DNA of 41,229 bases, taken from NCBI GenBank assembly GCA_964418835.1, contig CAYQNJ010000014.1:1-41229 (forward strand), given 5' to 3'. Origin of the DNA: UBA9076 sp964418835 (lineage in GTDB: Bacteria > Bacillota_I > Bacilli_A > Erysipelotrichales > Erysipelotrichaceae). The notes below the pieces were generated by a model. That model made no database searches and was not told the origin of the DNA. It worked only from the letters and a program-made list of their open reading frames with translations. Below are positions 1 through 8,295 of this stretch, piece by piece; position 1 is the stretch's first letter, and each line of letters begins with the position of its first letter. The position numbers were made by a program, and so were the translations under genes.

Positions 1-1481
1 TATTTATTCTTCATATGAGGGAATAACAATACTTCTCTAATTGATTCTTGACCAGTTAAAAACATAACTAATCTATCTACTCCAATACCAATACCACCTG
101 CAGGAGGCATACCATACTCAAGAGCTTCCACATAATCCACATCCATTTCGTTTGCTTCATCATCTCCTAACTCTCTTTGTTTTAATTGGTTTTCAAATCT
201 TTCCTTTTGATCTATTGGATCATTTAACTCACTAAATGCATTCGCATATTCCATCCCATCAATAAACAACTCAAATCTTTCTGTAAATCTAGGATCCTTA
301 GACTTTTTCGCAAGAGGAGATATTTCTAGTGGATGACCATACACAAATGTAGGTTGAATTATAGTTTCTTCACAGAATGTTTCAAAAAATAAATTAATAA
401 TATGTCCAACACTATTTTCATGTTTTTCAACATTAATATTGTTCTTCTTAGCTAATTCAAGTGCTTCTTCATAACTCATTTCTTTAAAGAAATCCACTCC
501 AGTAACTTCTTTAATTAGCTCAACCATATGAACTCTTTTAAATGGAGCCTTTAAAGAAATAGTCTTTCCATTATATTCAAACTCATCCTTACCAATAGCC
601 TCATTTGCGACAGACACAAATAAGCTCTCACATAAGTCCATCATTCCATACATATCAGTATACGCAACATACGCTTCTACTGTAGTAAACTCAGGATTAT
701 GCTTTGTATCCATACCCTCATTTCTAAATAGTCTTCCAATTTCATAAACACCTTCTAATCCACCAACTATCAATCTTTTTAAAGGTAATTCAGTCGCTAT
801 TCTTAAATAGAAATCCATATCTAATGTATTATGATGTGTCACAAAAGGTCTAGCACTAGCACCACCTAAAATAGGTTGTAAGACAGGTGTTTCAACTTCT
901 ATTAAACCTTGAGCATCTAAATAATGTTGGATAGCTCTAATAATTCTAGGTCTAAGCATTGCAACTTTTCTACTATCTTCATTCATTATTAAATCTACAT
1001 ATCTTCTTCTATATCTTTCTTCCACATCAGTTAAGCCATGGAATTTTTCAGGTAAAGGTCTTAATGCTTTTGTAAGATGTGTATACTTATTAGCTCTTAT
1101 AGATAACTCACCAGTATTAGTCTTCATAACTTGACCCTCAATACCAATAATGTCACCTAAATCACTTGACTTAAATACTTCATAAACATCTTCACCAACA
1201 ACTTGTTTATTCACAACTATTTGAATTTGACCATCTCTATCTTGAAGATTAATAAAGCCTAATTTACCCATTCTTCTTTTAGTCATTATTCTCCCAGCAA
1301 CACTAACAATTAAATTCAATTCTTCAATTTCTTCTTTTGATTTTTCATCATATAAATCATGTAAAGTTTTAGAATCACTTGTTCTTTTATAAGCACTTCC
1401 AAAAGGTTCAATACCCTTTTCAAGTAATTCTTTCGCTTTTTCTCTTCTAACTATCTCTTGATCATTTAATACTCTTTCCAT
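1..1481 (-). CDS. lysS: Lysyl-tRNA synthetase, class II (cut at window edge)
   Basis: Charges tRNA-Lys with lysine in the cytoplasm. The reading frame runs 493 codons from ATG at 1481 to the window edge, ending PHMKNK followed by TA, so the stop codon almost certainly straddles base 1; about 495 residues is the usual length. The N-terminal OB-fold anticodon-binding domain (roughly residues 50-150, with GRIMTKRRMGK and FINLQDRDG) is followed by the class II catalytic core: motif 2 FRNEGMDTKHNPEFT and motif 3 near the end (GIGVDRLVMFLT). A GGGAGG ribosome site lies at 1484-1490. The gene stands alone behind a T-box leader. In related Bacilli lysS follows dusB directly; here a sugar-use cluster separates them. 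Recognised by reading the translated minus strand; identity is secure. Confidence 0.97.
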   Translation of the reverse strand, partial: MERVLNDQEIVRREKAKELLEKGIEPFGSAYKRTSDSKTLHDLYDEKSKEEIEELNLIVSVAGRIMTKRRMGKLGFINLQDRDGQIQIVVNKQVVGEDVYEVFKSSDLGDIIGIEGQVMKTNTGELSIRANKYTHLTKALRPLPEKFHGLTDVEERYRRRYVDLIMNEDSRKVAMLRPRIIRAIQHYLDAQGLIEVETPVLQPILGGASARPFVTHHNTLDMDFYLRIATELPLKRLIVGGLEGVYEIGRLFRNEGMDTKHNPEFTTVEAYVAYTDMYGMMDLCESLFVSVANEAIGKDEFEYNGKTISLKAPFKRVHMVELIKEVTGVDFFKEMSYEEALELAKKNNINVEKHENSVGHIINLFFETFCEETIIQPTFVYGHPLEISPLAKKSKDPRFTERFELFIDGMEYANAFSELNDPIDQKERFENQLKQRELGDDEANEMDVDYVEALEYGMPPAGGIGIGVDRLVMFLTGQESIREVLLFPHMKNK

Positions 1482-1494
1482 ATTTCCTCCCAAA

Positions 1495-1719
1495 TAAAAA
1501 CTCTCCTCCAACAAGGGACGAGAGAAAACTTCGTGGTACCACCCTATTTCACACCACTATCTCTAATGATGTCTTAGTGACTTATTAAGCCATTCTTAAC
1601 GCGAATTAACGGTAAGCTCATAATCCTTTATTCATTACTAACTACTAACCCTTTTACACCAAACAAGAGCTCTCTAAATAGCACATTAATAACTACTATA
1701 ATTAATCAACACTTTTCGT
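1495..1719 (-). promoter_or_regulatory. T-box riboswitch leader of lysS with intrinsic terminator
   Basis: The canonical T-box sequence (minus strand AGGGTGGTACCACG) is at 1532-1545. Just downstream an intrinsic terminator pairs CTCTC with GAGAG around 1501-1526, followed by a T-rich run at 1495-1500, ending 14 nt before the lysS start. Stem I base can be drawn from AGCTC/GAGCT. It encloses only about 60 nt, so Stem I is short. A Lys codon AAA at 1627-1629, in a GAATAAAGG context on the 3' side of Stem I, is the likely specifier. Known logic: uncharged tRNA-Lys pairs with specifier and T-box bulge and favours antitermination. The class call is firm; the specifier position is an inference. Confidence 0.9.
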
Positions 1720-1723
1720 AAGG

Positions 1724-1732
1724 ATTATATCA
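1724..1732 (-). promoter_or_regulatory. Extended -10 promoter of lysS leader
   Basis: Minus strand reads TGATATAAT: a perfect -10 TATAAT (1724-1729) with the extended TGn element. No good -35 is visible 17 bp upstream. Transcription would begin near 1717, a few bases before the T-box leader. Confidence 0.6.
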
Positions 1733-1776
1733 CTACAAACAAATAAAATCCACATTTAACACAAAAATAAATTAAA

Positions 1777-1794
1777 ACCACATATAAATGTGGT
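1777..1794 (-). terminator. Terminator after the GH112 gene
   Basis: A 7-bp stem ACCACAT/ATGTGGT with a 4-nt loop is followed on the minus strand by TTTAATTTATTTTT. It lies about 10 nt after the phosphorylase stop codon and closes that operon before the lysS promoter. Confidence 0.75.
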
Positions 1795-1804
1795 CTTAAG
1801 TTGA

Positions 1805-3946
1805 TTAATAATTAACCCATCTCATTTCCATAGGTTTTAAAGTAAGTGTATCAACTACTTTTCCATCTATGTATAAATCAGTAACTTGTTCTTCTTGTGT
1901 ATTATTAATTACTGCAAGTTTTCTAGTTTTTTCAAACGCCGCAATTTCTGTATAAACATTACTTACAAAATACTTCTTCATAATGTCTTCATTCTTACTT
2001 ACAAAATATAGTGCTTTTAGTAATAATCTACAATTAGTCACAGTGTAAGGTAAACCAGCAAAATAGATACTTCTACCCTTACCATAAGTATTTACTACAA
2101 GTTGAGCATACTTTTTATCCATCGCAAGAACTTGGTAATTATCCCCTGTCGCATACACTCCAGGCATACCTTCCCCAAAGTCTAGTTCATTAATATCTTC
2201 TAATATAAAATGATTTGGTTTTAATTCATTGTACTTATCAGTACTTAATGTATAACTAACTTCTTTATCAACTCCTAATACATCAGATAACTGGAAGAAT
2301 CTACCTTGGTGTTGATATGCACTAGGCTCTCCAACTCCAATAAATCCACCACCATTATAAACCCACTCTCTAATCTTAGTCACAACCTCTTCATCTATCC
2401 AAGAATCATGACCACTAAAGCTAGTACCAGCTCTGCCAGAATTTATAATAACTTTTATATCAGGATTTATACCTTTTTTTACATCATCAAAATTTATATA
2501 TTCAACATCAATTGGCATACCACTTAAACACTCAATAACACCAACATAAGAATAAATTTCTCTATAGTAAATCGCATGATGAACTTGATTATCCATCCAT
2601 TTTCTTAATGAACCCCATTGATTTAATATTGCTACCTTAAATGGTGCTGTATATGATTTAGACTCTTCACTATATTCATGAATTTCTCTAAATTCTTTAA
2701 TAACTTGTGTGATTGTTTCAATAAATCCTGGCCACTCTGCGGCTAGTTTTAAATATCCACCATATCCAATTCTATCTAATGGTGATCTTAGTATTGCACG
2801 TCTTGCTTGAAGCCAATTATCCTTAGCTTCACCAATTGGATCTCCACCTTCAGTAAATACATCAGGGAAGAAATAAGGTAAAAATCTACCTTCAGTGTAC
2901 TTAACACCCTTTATATCAGATATCATTCTTAAAGTAACACCATTACCAACTGAACCAACAACCGCATCTAAACCTATTGTTTCAAAATATTTACCATAAG
3001 GTTCTGTCCCTATCCAATGATCTCCTAAAAACATCATCGCTTCTTTACCATAGCTATGAACAATATCAACTAACTCTTTAGCCAACTTACAAACTTCGAT
3101 TTGTTGGAATTCTACGAAATCTTTAAACTCTTTACTAATTGGTCTAAAGCTAGAATTATGATATCCTTGATCAACTATAAACTCAGGTCTAAATTTATAT
3201 CCAGACCATTTTTCAAACTGTCTTAATATGTAAGGAGAAACACTAGCACTATAACCAAACCATTCCACAAACTTTTCTCTTTTTTGATCATCAAAAGTTA
3301 AAGTGAATTGATGAAAGAATGTAGTAAATCTAATAACATCCACATGAGGATTATCCTCAATAAATCTCTTCAATTTCTCTTTTACATAAACTTGTGTTTT
3401 TGGTTGTCTTACATCATATGTAATTTGATGAGGTGCATCTTTCCAATCATTAGTAATAAAATTGTACATATGAACTGGATCCCAAATTAAGAAAGCTAAG
3501 AAACTAACTGTATAAACATGGAATTTTTTAGATTTAATAGTAACTACTCCATCATTATAAGTCCAATCATTAACTACTTCTCCAGTATTTCTATCAATAA
3601 CTTCCCACCACTCTTTAGGATCATCAATCTCATTAACTTTTAATTGTTGGGTATGAAATCCCTTCATTAACTCAATCTTTAATTCATCCTCAAAAGCTGT
3701 ATATCTATCAGTAATTAAATACTCCTGTTGAACTTCTTCAGGATTATTTAATGCCCATTCATTATCTTTTCTTGTTGTATAATAAGTCGCATATATTTTT
3801 GCATCAGTATCAAGAAGTTCATCAGGCATCAAAGTACCATCACAATCTCTTAAAGCATCAGCATTTAAAGTTTCTTTCAATTCAAGTGTCTTTTCCACTA
3901 TATCTAAATCGGTAGGAAGTGTTAAACGACCAATATTCTTACTCAT
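1805..3946 (-). CDS. GH112 1,3-beta-galactosyl-N-acetylhexosamine phosphorylase
   Basis: Phosphorolyses Gal-beta-1,3-GlcNAc/GalNAc (lacto-N-biose/galacto-N-biose from milk or mucin glycans) to galactose 1-phosphate plus N-acetylhexosamine in the cytoplasm. The 713 residues match the GH112 length. The start GRLTLP, DCDGT at 35-38, the central (beta/alpha)8 part with FLIWDPVHMYNF (152-163) and GDHWIGTEP (308-316) are family hallmarks; D309 lines up with the general acid Asp described for the Bifidobacterium enzyme. A C-terminal beta-sandwich ends at NTQEEQVTDLYIDG. A GGAG ribosome site precedes ATG 3946. It is the last gene behind a binding protein and two permeases, so imported disaccharide is probably its substrate. 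Some GH112 members act on galactosyl-1,4-rhamnose; that cannot be excluded from sequence reading alone. Confidence 0.93.
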   Translation of the reverse strand: MSKNIGRLTLPTDLDIVEKTLELKETLNADALRDCDGTLMPDELLDTDAKIYATYYTTRKDNEWALNNPEEVQQEYLITDRYTAFEDELKIELMKGFHTQQLKVNEIDDPKEWWEVIDRNTGEVVNDWTYNDGVVTIKSKKFHVYTVSFLAFLIWDPVHMYNFITNDWKDAPHQITYDVRQPKTQVYVKEKLKRFIEDNPHVDVIRFTTFFHQFTLTFDDQKREKFVEWFGYSASVSPYILRQFEKWSGYKFRPEFIVDQGYHNSSFRPISKEFKDFVEFQQIEVCKLAKELVDIVHSYGKEAMMFLGDHWIGTEPYGKYFETIGLDAVVGSVGNGVTLRMISDIKGVKYTEGRFLPYFFPDVFTEGGDPIGEAKDNWLQARRAILRSPLDRIGYGGYLKLAAEWPGFIETITQVIKEFREIHEYSEESKSYTAPFKVAILNQWGSLRKWMDNQVHHAIYYREIYSYVGVIECLSGMPIDVEYINFDDVKKGINPDIKVIINSGRAGTSFSGHDSWIDEEVVTKIREWVYNGGGFIGVGEPSAYQHQGRFFQLSDVLGVDKEVSYTLSTDKYNELKPNHFILEDINELDFGEGMPGVYATGDNYQVLAMDKKYAQLVVNTYGKGRSIYFAGLPYTVTNCRLLLKALYFVSKNEDIMKKYFVSNVYTEIAAFEKTRKLAVINNTQEEQVTDLYIDGKVVDTLTLKPMEMRWVNY

Positions 3947-3955
3947 ACTTACTCC

Positions 3956-4129
3956 TCACTTAAAATGTCTATTATAAAAATATAAATCAAATATTAATCC
4001 AGAAAGTCCGATAACCTCTAGAAGTAAACCAAAATAACCAATATTTCTTTGTCCAACAAAGATTAATACTATTGAAACAATAAATACAACTAACATAATT
4101 AACGTATCTCTTTTAGATATATTAGACAT
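3956..4129 (-). CDS. Small two-segment membrane protein, function unknown
   Basis: A 57-codon gene between the MalG-type permease and the phosphorylase. A perfect AGGAGG site (4135-4140) sits 5 nt before ATG 4129, and its stop TGA at 3956 lies 9 nt before the phosphorylase start, so it is translated as part of the operon. The protein starts SNISKRDT, then has a hydrophobic stretch at about residues 9-26 (TLIMLVVFIVSIVLIFVG), a short loop QRNIGY, a second stretch at about 32-52 and ends YNRHFK. It is probably an integral membrane protein with both ends on the same side. I do not recognise a function; position suggests a role with, or stabilising, the ABC permeases. It could match a named small-protein family that I cannot confirm. 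Confidence 0.8.
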   Translation of the reverse strand: MSNISKRDTLIMLVVFIVSIVLIFVGQRNIGYFGLLLEVIGLSGLIFDLYFYNRHFK

Positions 4130-4138
4130 ATTTACCTC

Positions 4139-5005
4139 CTAATCCTTAATACCACCAAGGGTCATACCCTCAGTTAATCTTTTTTGAACCATTATGTATA
4201 AAATCAATGTAGGTAACATAACAATAACCAAACCAGCATACAACATACCATATTCAGCCTTACCCCTTGCGGCTTGAGATAAGTTCACAAGACCAACAGG
4301 TAATGTTTTACTAGCATTAGGCATTAATGTTAAAGCTATGATATATTCATTCCAAAACGATAAGAAATTAAATAAAATAACTGTAATAATACTAGGTTTT
4401 GCAAGTGGAACCATTATCTTTAGCATTGTTTGAAAATAACCACAACCATCAATATAAGCAGCTTCTTCATAAGCTTTTGGTAATGTTTTAAAATAACCCG
4501 TTAATAGATAAATTGTGAATGGTATTGCAGTAGCCGCATAAACTATTGCAAGAACTACTATATTATCCAAAAACAAATCTATCTTTAATAAATCCCAAAC
4601 TACTTTATCCCAATCTAATAACATTAAAAATATTGGAATAACTATATAGTTAACATTAATGAATAAACCCGCCATATACATCAAGTTAATAAACTTTTTA
4701 AACTTAAACTCGTATCTAGCTAAAACATAAGCCGCAGGTAAAGCAACAACTAAAAGTATAACTAACGCTAAAGCAGTTACCACTATAGAATTAATAAAGT
4801 ATTCACCCATCTTTGCCTTAGAAAATGCATCAATAAAGTTTTGAAAATAAATACCCTTAGGTAAATTCCATGGATTAGTATAAAACTCACTATTTTCCTT
4901 AATAGAAGCCATAAACACCCATGCTAATGGAACAATAATAGAAATAGCTAATGTAATTAAAGCTACATAAACAAATATCTTATATAAATTATTACTCTTC
5001 TTCAT
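4139..5005 (-). CDS. Sugar ABC transporter permease, MalG/LacG type (CUT1)
   Basis: Inner-membrane permease half for a disaccharide importer. It has 288 residues with a first transmembrane segment at about 10-32, five further segments and the MalG-type EAA loop EEAAYIDGCGYFQTML at about 185-200, followed by MVPLAKP. It overlaps the upstream MalF-type permease by one base (TAATG). The ABC ATPase is not encoded here, so, as with many CUT1 importers of Bacillota, a shared MsmK-like ATPase elsewhere is likely. Context (GH112, binding lipoprotein) suggests galacto-/lacto-N-biose as the substrate; that part is inference. Confidence 0.9.
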   Translation of the reverse strand: MKKSNNLYKIFVYVALITLAISIIVPLAWVFMASIKENSEFYTNPWNLPKGIYFQNFIDAFSKAKMGEYFINSIVVTALALVILLVVALPAAYVLARYEFKFKKFINLMYMAGLFINVNYIVIPIFLMLLDWDKVVWDLLKIDLFLDNIVVLAIVYAATAIPFTIYLLTGYFKTLPKAYEEAAYIDGCGYFQTMLKIMVPLAKPSIITVILFNFLSFWNEYIIALTLMPNASKTLPVGLVNLSQAARGKAEYGMLYAGLVIVMLPTLILYIMVQKRLTEGMTLGGIKD

Positions 5006-5889
5006 TAGTATTCAATTACCTCCCTAGAAGTAACTCTATTAACTATTGCAGATAAAATAAATGAAATTATAAATACCACAGCACCTATAGCCATACCATA
5101 ACCATAACTAGCATTATTATAAGCCTGTTTATATAAGTAACTTAACACAGTCTCACTAGCCCCATCAGGACCTCCAGTAGTCATAACCTTAACAAACAAG
5201 AAACTTAAATTTATAGTACTAATAATAAAGAAAGTTAAAGTAGTTCTTAAGTTAGTCCAAATTAAAGGTAATGTTATATTAAAGAACTGTTGTATTTTAC
5301 TAGCACCTTCTAAATCTGCAGCTTCATATAAATGAATAGAAATAGAAGACATACTAGCCATATACATAACCATATAATATCCAATAGCCTGCCAAATCAT
5401 TGCCCCAGCAATTGAATAAATAACAACCTTTTGATCACCTAAAAACTTAATAGGATCACCATTAAATAATGAAATAAATGTATTTATTAAACCATTACTA
5501 GGATCATAAATAGCACTAAATACAGCTGAAATGACAACTACAGATAATATATTAGGTATATAGAATATTATTCTAAAGAAATTTTGTCCCTTTAGATTTT
5601 CTCTAACCAATATAGAAGCGAATATTATAGCAATCGCTAATGTAATTACAGTAACTACTGCAATTAGAAATAATGTGTTTTGTAGAGCTCTAATAAAATT
5701 CATATCTTCAATTAAGATAATAAAGTTATTCAATCCCACAATTTTTTTATTTGCTGAAAGCCCTCCCCACTTTAATAAAGACATCCAAAATACATTTAGT
5801 GTTGGAAGCACCATAAATAAAGTAAATAATATTAAAGAAGGAGCCAAACAAAGTGCTATAAATCTTTTTCTAGATTTTGTATTTTTCAA
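5005..5889 (-). CDS. Sugar ABC transporter permease, MalF/LacF type (CUT1)
   Basis: Partner permease of 294 residues. It begins with a basic stretch (KNTKSRKRF) and a transmembrane segment at about 10-32 (LCLAPSLILFTLFMVLPTL), with six segments in all; the EAA loop YEAADLEGASKIQQF followed by ITLPLIW is at about residue 185-210. The ribosome site AGGAGAATCC lies upstream. A strong stem-loop separates it from the binding-protein gene upstream, which would let the lipoprotein be made in excess over the permeases. It forms a heterodimer with the MalG-type permease. Confidence 0.9.
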   Translation of the reverse strand: MKNTKSRKRFIALCLAPSLILFTLFMVLPTLNVFWMSLLKWGGLSANKKIVGLNNFIILIEDMNFIRALQNTLFLIAVVTVITLAIAIIFASILVRENLKGQNFFRIIFYIPNILSVVVISAVFSAIYDPSNGLINTFISLFNGDPIKFLGDQKVVIYSIAGAMIWQAIGYYMVMYMASMSSISIHLYEAADLEGASKIQQFFNITLPLIWTNLRTTLTFFIISTINLSFLFVKVMTTGGPDGASETVLSYLYKQAYNNASYGYGMAIGAVVFIISFILSAIVNRVTSREVIEY

Positions 5890-5912
5890 AAGGATTCTCC
5901 TTTCATTAAAGT

Positions 5913-5936
5913 AATAGCGGTGTAAACACCGCTATT
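5913..5936 (-). other. Intercistronic stem-loop between binding protein and permeases
   Basis: Perfect 10-bp stem AATAGCGGTG/CACCGCTATT with a 4-nt loop, only 5 nt after the binding-protein stop codon. There is no T-run after it on the minus strand, so it is better read as a processing or 3'-protecting hairpin than as a full terminator. Such hairpins typically raise the amount of binding-protein mRNA over that of the permeases. Confidence 0.7.
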
Positions 5937-5941
5937 TTAAA

Positions 5942-7300
5942 CTATTTGTCGTATTTTTTAACAGCTTCTATAACTGCATTATACCAATCATCAACACTCT
6001 TATCACCAGTAACTACAGAGTTAACTGTTCCATAAAGTATTCCACTTGCAGATGTTAGATCAACACCTTCAACTGGTTCAACAGCCGCAAATCCAACTGC
6101 GTTAGCTTTTGCTCCTGTATCATAGATTGAATAATATAATTTGTTATCATCAGTGTCTTTAATTAATGATGAAGCATTAACTGTAGGAATAACAGCTCCA
6201 CCATTGTTGTAGAATAATTCAGTTGCTTTATCAGAATAAATAAATGCGATGAATTGTTTTGCAGCATCTACATTTGTAGCTGCACTTGGAATATAAACTT
6301 GTTCAACAAATGTTGTTGAGAATCTATCACTGCTTGCATCTAATGCAGGAAGTGCCATGAATCCCCATTTGAATCCTTCAGCTCTAGGAGCATCAGCCAT
6401 TTCACCTGGTAACCAAGTTCCATTTGTTACAAATATTGCTTTGTTGTCTAAGATTAATTGTTGGTTTTTTGTAAATCCATCAGCGTTTGCGTTAGCTACT
6501 GTATTTTCTTCAGTATAGCTTGCTAGTTTTCCAACTATTTCAAACGCTTCTTTAACTTCTGGTAATTCCCAAGAAGCCGTATCATAAGTCATTAATTTTG
6601 AGTATACTTCTGGTCCTGCAGTTTCATTTAATAATGCAGAGAAGAATGCATCGAAGTAACCTGTTGTTGGATATGTAAATAATGCAATGCCTTCAGCCTT
6701 TGCAGCGTCCCCTAGTGCCCACATTTCTTCCCAAGTAGTTGGAAGAGTCCAGCCTTTTTCTTCAAATAAAGCTGCATTGTAGAATAGTCCACATGGTGAA
6801 TAATTAATTGGTGCTAAGTATAATTTTCCATCTTGATATGGACTTGAAGTTAATGAATCTGTAAATCCAGGAATGATCTTGTCAGATACTGTTCCACTTT
6901 CCCCAGGTATTGTCATACCCAATAAATCAGTTATGTCTAATACTTGTTGTTCTGAAATCATTGTGTCTGTAAGTTTTCCTTCAGCACCAACTGATAAGTA
7001 GATAACATCTGGAACATCTTTTCCAGATGTTAGTACTGGACGTAATGTTTCTGCGATATTCTTTTCTAAGTTTAATTCAACTTTGATTCCAGTTTCTTCT
7101 TCAAATGCAGTTGCTACAGCAGCCCAACCTTCGCTACCATAACCACCATCTAAACCTGAAACCTTTAATACGGTAGTTTCTTCTGTAGTTTCTTCTGTAA
7201 CTTCTTCTGTTGGTTCTGTTGTTTCTTCAACTTTTTCAGTTGTAGTACAACCAGTAACTAATAGAAGAGCTGATATTAGAAGAACAAAGAGTTTTTTCAT
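5942..7300 (-). CDS. Extracellular sugar-binding lipoprotein, ABC family 1
   Basis: Captures the sugar outside the cell for the two permeases. It has 452 residues: signal peptide MKKLFVLLISALLLVTGC with lipobox LVTGC (Cys18 is the lipid-anchored residue), then a Glu/Thr-rich linker (about 19-46) and a family 1 solute-binding domain (VSGLDGGYGSEGWAAVATAFEEETGIKV onward in separate motifs: TFVEQVYIPS and AKQFIAFIYSD). A GGGAGG site precedes ATG 7300. It is the first gene of the cluster, with the divergent AraC-type gene on its other side. The GH112 enzyme in the same operon points to galacto-N-biose/lacto-N-biose; other beta-galactosides remain possible. Confidence 0.92.
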   Translation of the reverse strand: MKKLFVLLISALLLVTGCTTTEKVEETTEPTEEVTEETTEETTVLKVSGLDGGYGSEGWAAVATAFEEETGIKVELNLEKNIAETLRPVLTSGKDVPDVIYLSVGAEGKLTDTMISEQQVLDITDLLGMTIPGESGTVSDKIIPGFTDSLTSSPYQDGKLYLAPINYSPCGLFYNAALFEEKGWTLPTTWEEMWALGDAAKAEGIALFTYPTTGYFDAFFSALLNETAGPEVYSKLMTYDTASWELPEVKEAFEIVGKLASYTEENTVANANADGFTKNQQLILDNKAIFVTNGTWLPGEMADAPRAEGFKWGFMALPALDASSDRFSTTFVEQVYIPSAATNVDAAKQFIAFIYSDKATELFYNNGGAVIPTVNASSLIKDTDDNKLYYSIYDTGAKANAVGFAAVEPVEGVDLTSASGILYGTVNSVVTGDKSVDDWYNAVIEAVKKYDK

Positions 7301-7337
7301 GATCGTTTCCTCCCGGCTATTCGCCTCTATTAACCTT

Positions 7338-7387
7338 AGTATAGAATAATGAAAGCGCTTGATATATAAGTTTATTGTTTATATTTT
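7338..7387. promoter_or_regulatory. Divergent promoter region with cre-like site
   Basis: The palindrome-centred sequence ATGAAAGCGCTTGATA at 7349-7364 matches the CcpA catabolite-control consensus WTGNAANCGNWNNCWW except for one position (A where C is expected). On the plus strand TTGATA (7359-7364) and TATTTT (7382-7387) are 17 bp apart, a promoter for the AraC-type gene; on the minus strand TATACT (7338-7343) is a -10 for the binding-protein gene. The cre-like site overlaps both, so glucose repression of both directions is plausible. A LacI-type repressor site is an alternative reading. Confidence 0.5.
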
Positions 7388-7422
7388 TAGAAATATTGCT
7401 ATTTTATTAATAATACAATAAA

Positions 7423-8283
7423 ATGATAATAGATGACGATATGGCTAATAAATTATATGAAGTAAACTCTACAAACCTTTCAAAGATTAATGCAAAACTA
7501 CTTTATGTTACTAATGCATACTTTGATACTGATTGGCATAGTATACAACACTCACACCCTTTCACTGAACTATTTTATGTATTAAGAGGTAAAGGAAAGT
7601 TTCATGTTGAACAAGATGTATATAATTTAAAGGAAGATGATTTAGTAATAGTAAACGCTAATATAATGCATACAGAATCAAGTAAGGATGAAGAACCATT
7701 AGAGTATATTGTTTTAGGAATAGAAGGAGTTTCATTACTATCAGACTCAAACGATTATGTAAGTTTTCATAATTATGCGGACTTTAAACATGAAATACTA
7801 TTCTATATTAAAACATTACTATCAGAAGCTAAAAATAAATCAGAGTTTTATGATATTATCTCTCAAGATCTTCTAGAAGTATTACTTGTAAATATTATAA
7901 GAAGAACAAACATTGATTTAAAAATAAGTGATACTAAAAAACATAATCATGAATGTGCTTATATACAAAACTATATAGAAGCTAATTTTAGTGAAGACAT
8001 TACATTAGATACCTTATGTGATATTTCATATATGAATAAATATTACTTAGTTCATTCATTTAAAAAGTTCTCTGGAATAACTCCAATCAAATATTTAAAC
8101 AATAGAAGACTTAAAGAAGCATGTTTCTTATTAAAAACCACAGACCATTCCATTTCACAAATATCAAATATAATAGGAATGTCTAGCCAATCTTATTTTG
8201 CACAATCATTTAAAAAAGAATACAATCTATCACCACTAGAATATAGAATAAAACATACCAAACAAAAACATGACCAAGCATAA
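7423..8283 (+). CDS. AraC-family transcriptional regulator with cupin sensor
   Basis: Likely sugar-responsive regulator of the divergent GNB uptake operon. The N-terminal cupin part includes the motif HSHPFTELFYVLRGKG (about residues 42-60) and an NANIMHT strand; the C-terminal pair of helix-turn-helix motifs occupies about 180-280 (NYIEANFSEDITLDTLC, then ISQISNIIGMSSQSYFAQSF in adjoining pieces, and the family ending SPLEYR). Its 286 residues are normal for the family. The start is uncertain: ATG 7423 has no clear ribosome site, and an in-frame ATG at 7441 is also possible. It ends inside a hairpin shared with dusB. Confidence 0.9.
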   Translation: MIIDDDMANKLYEVNSTNLSKINAKLLYVTNAYFDTDWHSIQHSHPFTELFYVLRGKGKFHVEQDVYNLKEDDLVIVNANIMHTESSKDEEPLEYIVLGIEGVSLLSDSNDYVSFHNYADFKHEILFYIKTLLSEAKNKSEFYDIISQDLLEVLLVNIIRRTNIDLKISDTKKHNHECAYIQNYIEANFSEDITLDTLCDISYMNKYYLVHSFKKFSGITPIKYLNNRRLKEACFLLKTTDHSISQISNIIGMSSQSYFAQSFKKEYNLSPLEYRIKHTKQKHDQA

Positions 8284-8295
8284 TATGCTTGGTCA
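8271..8295. terminator. Shared hairpin terminator between araC-type gene and dusB
   Basis: Arms TGACCAAGCA (8271-8280) and TGCTTGGTCA (8286-8295) with loop TAATA. The stop codons of both convergent genes (plus strand 8281-8283, minus strand 8293-8295) lie within the hairpin itself. On the minus strand it is followed by TGTTTTTG, a good terminator for dusB; on the plus strand the T-run is weaker. Confidence 0.75.

Noticed and set aside
2306..3490. Plus-strand open frames inside the GH112 gene
   Set aside because: They are antisense to a well-supported gene, with no ribosome sites and no recognisable protein.
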